A stretch of 64,000 nt of DNA from positions 51,700 through 115,699 of the forward strand of contig JBDHBX010000006.1 of assembly GCA_039592335.1 (NCBI GenBank), in the 5' to 3' direction. This document shows, in pieces, positions 61,743-64,000 of the stretch. Both the position numbers and the translations under genes were made by a program. The number at the start of each line of letters is the position of its first letter. Position 1 is the first letter of the stretch. Under the pieces are notes generated by a model. That model was given only the letters and a program-made list of their open reading frames with translations, had not been told where the DNA came from and ran no database searches. Source of the DNA: WVYX01 sp039592335 (GTDB lineage: Bacteria; Gemmatimonadota; Gemmatimonadetes; Gemmatimonadales; GWC2-71-9).

Positions 61743-62495
61743 ATGAAGCAGCTCGTTCTCCAGCGGCACGGTGAGAGCACCTGGAACAAGGAGAACCGGT
61801 TCACGGGGTGGACCGACGTGGGGCTCACCGAGAAGGGCGTCCGGGAGGCGATCGAGGCAGGAAAGGTCCTCAAGGCCGAGGGCTACACCTTCGACGTGGC
61901 ATACACATCGGTCCTGAAGCGGGCCGTGAAGACCCTCTGGCTCACGCTGGAGGAGATGGACCTCATGTGGATCCCCGTCATCAACAGCTGGCGGCTCAAC
62001 GAGCGACACTACGGTGCGCTCCAGGGGCTCAACAAGGCCGAGACCGCCGAGCAGCACGGGGACGAGCAGGTGAAGCTGTGGCGCCGCAGCTACGACACAC
62101 GGCCGCCCGCGCTCACGACGGACGACCCGCGCTACCCGGGGAACGATCCCCGCTACGCCGACCTCACCGAGGACGAACTGCCGCTCAGCGAGTGCCTCAA
62201 GGACACGGTGGAGCGGATGCTGCCGTACTGGCACGAGACGATCGCGCCGGTGGTGAAGTCGGGAACGAGAGTGCTCGTCTCGGCGCACGGCAACTCGCTC
62301 AGGGCGCTGGTGAAGTACCTGGACAACGTGTCGGACGAGGAGATCGTGGGGCTCAACATCCCCACCGGGATTCCCCTGGTGTACGAGCTCAACGACGACG
62401 ATCTGACGCCAATTCGGAGCTACTACTTGGGGGATCCGGAGAAGGTGAAGGCGGCCCAGCAGGCGGTGGCCAACCAGGCGAAACGCAAGAAGTAG
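61743..62495 (+). CDS. gpmA: 2,3-bisphosphoglycerate-dependent phosphoglycerate mutase
   Basis: Glycolytic/gluconeogenic interconversion of 3- and 2-phosphoglycerate. 250 residues. The phosphorylated His is in 'LVLQRHGESTWNKENRFTGW', 'WRLNERHYGALQGLNK' is the substrate-binding segment, and the second catalytic His is in 'VLVSAHGNSLRALVKYL'. The start is ATG 61743 with GGAAGGGGG upstream; ATG 61722 would add seven residues before the conserved MKQLVL. The C-terminal Ala/Lys-rich tail (QAKRKK) is normal. Its neighbour downstream is a two-tRNA unit with its own promoter. Confidence 0.95.
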   Translation: MKQLVLQRHGESTWNKENRFTGWTDVGLTEKGVREAIEAGKVLKAEGYTFDVAYTSVLKRAVKTLWLTLEEMDLMWIPVINSWRLNERHYGALQGLNKAETAEQHGDEQVKLWRRSYDTRPPALTTDDPRYPGNDPRYADLTEDELPLSECLKDTVERMLPYWHETIAPVVKSGTRVLVSAHGNSLRALVKYLDNVSDEEIVGLNIPTGIPLVYELNDDDLTPIRSYYLGDPEKVKAAQQAVANQAKRKK

Positions 62496-62512
62496 GGCAG
62501 GGTGGGAGCGGG

Positions 62513-62541
62513 TTGACCCTCTTTCAGGGCCCCGCTAGGTT
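62513..62541 (+). promoter_or_regulatory. Promoter of the tRNA-His/tRNA-Trp unit
   Basis: TTGACC (62513-62518) and TAGGTT (62536-62541) separated by 17 bases, 29 bases before the tRNA-His 5' end. Good sigma70-type match, placed just after the gpmA stop. Confidence 0.7.
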
Positions 62542-62569
62542 CAACTGCCCGTGAGTGTTACGGGGCCGT

Positions 62570-62644
62570 GGTGGCTGTAGCTCAATCGGTTAGAGCGCCG
62601 GACTGTGGCTCCGGAGGTTGGGGGTTCAATTCCCCTCAGCCACC
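62570..62644 (+). tRNA. tRNA-His (anticodon GTG)
   Basis: Acceptor GTGGCTG pairs with CAGCCAC. The extra G at 62570 opposite C 62644 is the G-1 typical of tRNA-His. Anticodon loop CTGTGGC gives GTG. T arm GGGGTTCAATTCCCC. CCA not encoded. Confidence 0.96.
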
Positions 62645-62647
62645 CTT

Positions 62648-62720
62648 AGGCTCGTAGCTCAAGTGGTAGAGCACCGGTCTCCAAAACCGGGGGTTGCAGG
62701 TTCGAGTCCTGCCGGGCCTG
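62648..62720 (+). tRNA. tRNA-Trp (anticodon CCA)
   Basis: Acceptor AGGCTCG pairs with CGGGCCT (one T-G), discriminator G. The anticodon stem CCGGT/ACCGG encloses CTCCAAA with anticodon CCA. T arm GCAGGTTCGAGTCCTGC. It is separated by three bases from tRNA-His, so both are co-transcribed. In many bacteria tRNA-Trp is followed by secE-nusG; here the sequence turns into an AT-richer, apparently foreign segment. Confidence 0.96.
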
Positions 62721-62792
62721 TTTTGTAAGAGGTTGAAACAGTGCGAGTTGTGGGAACGGCGTCAGCGTATGCGTGTGCCGTTTTCGTATGTT

Positions 62793-63006
62793 GGGCACAT
62801 TTTTGGGCACATCGATCTTTCCTTAGTGGCAAACGCAGAGATGACTGGGAGCCCCCAAGGGATTTAAGTGTTCGACCTTGGGTGGGCCAGAAGTTGTCAA
62901 ACGGTACTATCCATCACTGACGCAACGGATTAGGGGCGGAAGGACATCGCCCCTTTTCCTTTACGGCGCCAATGAAATCGGATGTTTCAGGCACATTTTG
63001 GACACA
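62793..63006. repeat. Imperfect direct repeats downstream of tRNA-Trp
   Basis: GGGCACATTTTTGGGCACA at 62793-62811 recurs as AGGCACATTTTGGACACA at 62989-63006; the first copy is itself two TTGGGCACAT units 12 bases apart. They lie in the otherwise gene-poor 288 bases between tRNA-Trp and the HNH-like gene and could be remnants of an integration site or recombinase-binding arms. No integrase gene is visible inside the window. Confidence 0.4.
62932..62957 (+). terminator. Rho-independent terminator
   Basis: AGGGGCG (62932-62938) pairs with CGCCCCT (62948-62954) around a 9-base loop, running into TTTT. Placed to end transcripts coming from the tRNA unit. The surrounding stretch 62721-63008 contains no convincing gene; a small frame at 62878-63087 crosses this terminator and is rejected. 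Confidence 0.7.
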
Positions 63007-63008
63007 GC

Positions 63009-64000
63009 TCACGGGATTACCAGAGTGCCTGGAACGGAAAGCGGCGTTCTGCCCAACTTCTCGACCTTCATCGTGATCGGGTTGTAGTGATGACCTGAAC
63101 CTATATCTCGCCAAATGCCCCGTGTCCGCTTGGCCAAGGCAACTCTATAGGTGAGGTCGTTGAATACACTTACCTGCGAAGCAATTCCTTCAAAACGCTT
63201 CCACTCGAGGGTGATTAGGTGTCCCTGTGTACTCCTTCGCACCTCCGAGTCGGTGGCCAAGATGTTTGGGGCTGGGAATAACACGAACTCGCGCCAGTGA
63301 TTCTCGCCGTGGAGGATGAAGGCCCGGATTGGATCGAAATCGTCCCTCAGGGCGAATTGTCGATCGAAACCGAACGACACCCACGCGAGATAGTTGAAAG
63401 CCATTTTCGCGATCGCTCGAGCTATCACCTGATCGACTATCCCGCGAATCTCGATTTCTACCTCCGTGGTTCCTGCTCTCGGCAAATCGTCAGCATCAGT
63501 CCATTTCTTCGGTTTCACTCCGTATGCGCTAAGCGTTGCCCTCACCCGCTCTCCGGCTTCGGGATCATCACCAGACCACACGATGAACACTTCGTCAGTA
63601 TCGATTTCGGGATCCTTCGTTGGGTCCTTCTCAACAAGGTCCTCCTCCGTTAGGCAAACGAATCCCCCCGCTCGTCGTCGAAACCGAGCCTGCGGCTTTG
63701 GGATGAGTGCTGGCTGATCACCGGACGGGGGAGCACGGAACTCGACACGCAACGGGCCGTGCTTACTGTCCTCCGGGAGAGTGATTTCGAGACGCGACTG
63801 ACCAACGTCACCCGCCTCCCCTGCTGGTTTCGCACCGTACTGGAGCCGAAGCACGGCCTCAAACGTATCCCGACCAAGGGCAAATTCGAGACTCTCTCCG
63901 AATCGCTGATTGCAGTCATCACAGACGGAAGGGCGTTCCGTTTGCGTGAGAGTGAGGGCGCCACGAAATCCTTTGCTGAACGCCTTCGGGATTACGTGCT
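63009..64000 (-). CDS. HNH-like endonuclease, 5' end beyond window
   Basis: The frame stays open to the right edge; reading back from 63854 to the edge adds 'HVIPKAFSKGF', then 'PSVCDDCNQRFGESLE' and 'LGRDTFEAVLRLQYG'. The His-x-x-Pro-Lys start, the CxxC of 'CDDCN' and 'LGRDT.EA' resemble the HNH/HNH_5 nuclease-like proteins of phage and defence islands. The rest (about residues 50-330 of the visible part) has no recognised domain but includes 'VFIVWSGDDPEAGERVRATLS' and 'RAFILHGENHWREFVLFP'. Codons are less GC-biased than in the housekeeping genes. GTG 63854 is only an internal codon. Role unclear: mobile-element nuclease or defence protein. Confidence 0.65.
   Translation of the reverse strand, partial: HVIPKAFSKGFRGALTLTQTERPSVCDDCNQRFGESLEFALGRDTFEAVLRLQYGAKPAGEAGDVGQSRLEITLPEDSKHGPLRVEFRAPPSGDQPALIPKPQARFRRRAGGFVCLTEEDLVEKDPTKDPEIDTDEVFIVWSGDDPEAGERVRATLSAYGVKPKKWTDADDLPRAGTTEVEIEIRGIVDQVIARAIAKMAFNYLAWVSFGFDRQFALRDDFDPIRAFILHGENHWREFVLFPAPNILATDSEVRRSTQGHLITLEWKRFEGIASQVSVFNDLTYRVALAKRTRGIWRDIGSGHHYNPITMKVEKLGRTPLSVPGTLVIP

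Noticed and set aside
62878..63087. 69-residue plus-strand frame
   Set aside because: Crosses a rho-independent terminator, lacks a ribosome-binding site, and its end overlaps the HNH-like gene antisense.

Overview
The window is high-GC, densely coded bacterial chromosome from a diderm. Its gene content resembles Gemmatimonadota: two very large CBM9-like/DUF5916 outer-membrane proteins, a Ser/Thr kinase fused to a PD40 beta-propeller, DUF4953/DUF5117-type zinc metalloproteases, and many lipoproteins whose mature ends begin C-S-D-x-T-G-P. This is inference from gene families; there is no rRNA in the window.

Layout. 0-8.2 kb: housekeeping genes (parvulin lipoprotein, SurA, PdxA, CorC/HlyC-type transporter, cation diffusion facilitator, TypA/BipA). 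8-10.6 kb: tRNA-Ile flanked by one very acidic and one very basic mini-protein, a methyltransferase, and a frameshifted DUF2092 lipoprotein. 10.7-20.9 kb: kinase-propeller/hydrolase operon, DUF481 barrel, serine hydrolase, VKOR-DsbA fusion, ClC channel, metzincin-like protease. 21-25 kb: adenine deaminase, dipeptide epimerase, threonine dehydratase-like enzyme, aldo/keto reductase. 25-27.3 kb: octaheme hydroxylamine-oxidoreductase-like cytochrome and a divergent DUF4198 protein.

27.4-38 kb is a polyphosphate island. A plus-strand operon encodes Ppx/GppA, PPK1, SixA and a CHAD-CYTH fusion. It converges, 1 base apart, with a second PPK1 fused to an N-terminal membrane DUF4956 domain. Beyond that lies a secreted DUF4384 protein with a Gly/Tyr-rich core and a long Arg/Ser/Pro tail. 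Together these suggest synthesis, breakdown, binding and possibly membrane-coupled handling of polyphosphate.

38-41.3 kb is a minus-strand cluster: two TenA-family proteins, a stand-alone H-NOX heme sensor and a Tat-exported HisC-like aminotransferase. 41.5-52.7 kb holds small secreted proteins, a molybdopterin oxidoreductase, two metalloproteases, a double-cupredoxin lipoprotein and an EamA transporter. 52.6-55.8 kb is a two-gene unit: a VTT/TVP38 membrane protein and a PqqD/radical SAM/SPASM/ArsM-like methyltransferase fusion, a candidate organoarsenical enzyme. 55.9-61.5 kb holds the tandem DUF5916 paralogues, then GpmA, tRNA-His and tRNA-Trp. After tRNA-Trp the base composition becomes more AT-rich and a partial HNH-like endonuclease runs off the right edge; this looks like the start of a tRNA-associated island.

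The strongest candidates for under-described biology are the DUF4956-PPK1 fusion with its polyphosphate neighbourhood, the radical SAM-ArsM fusion, and the orphan H-NOX cluster.
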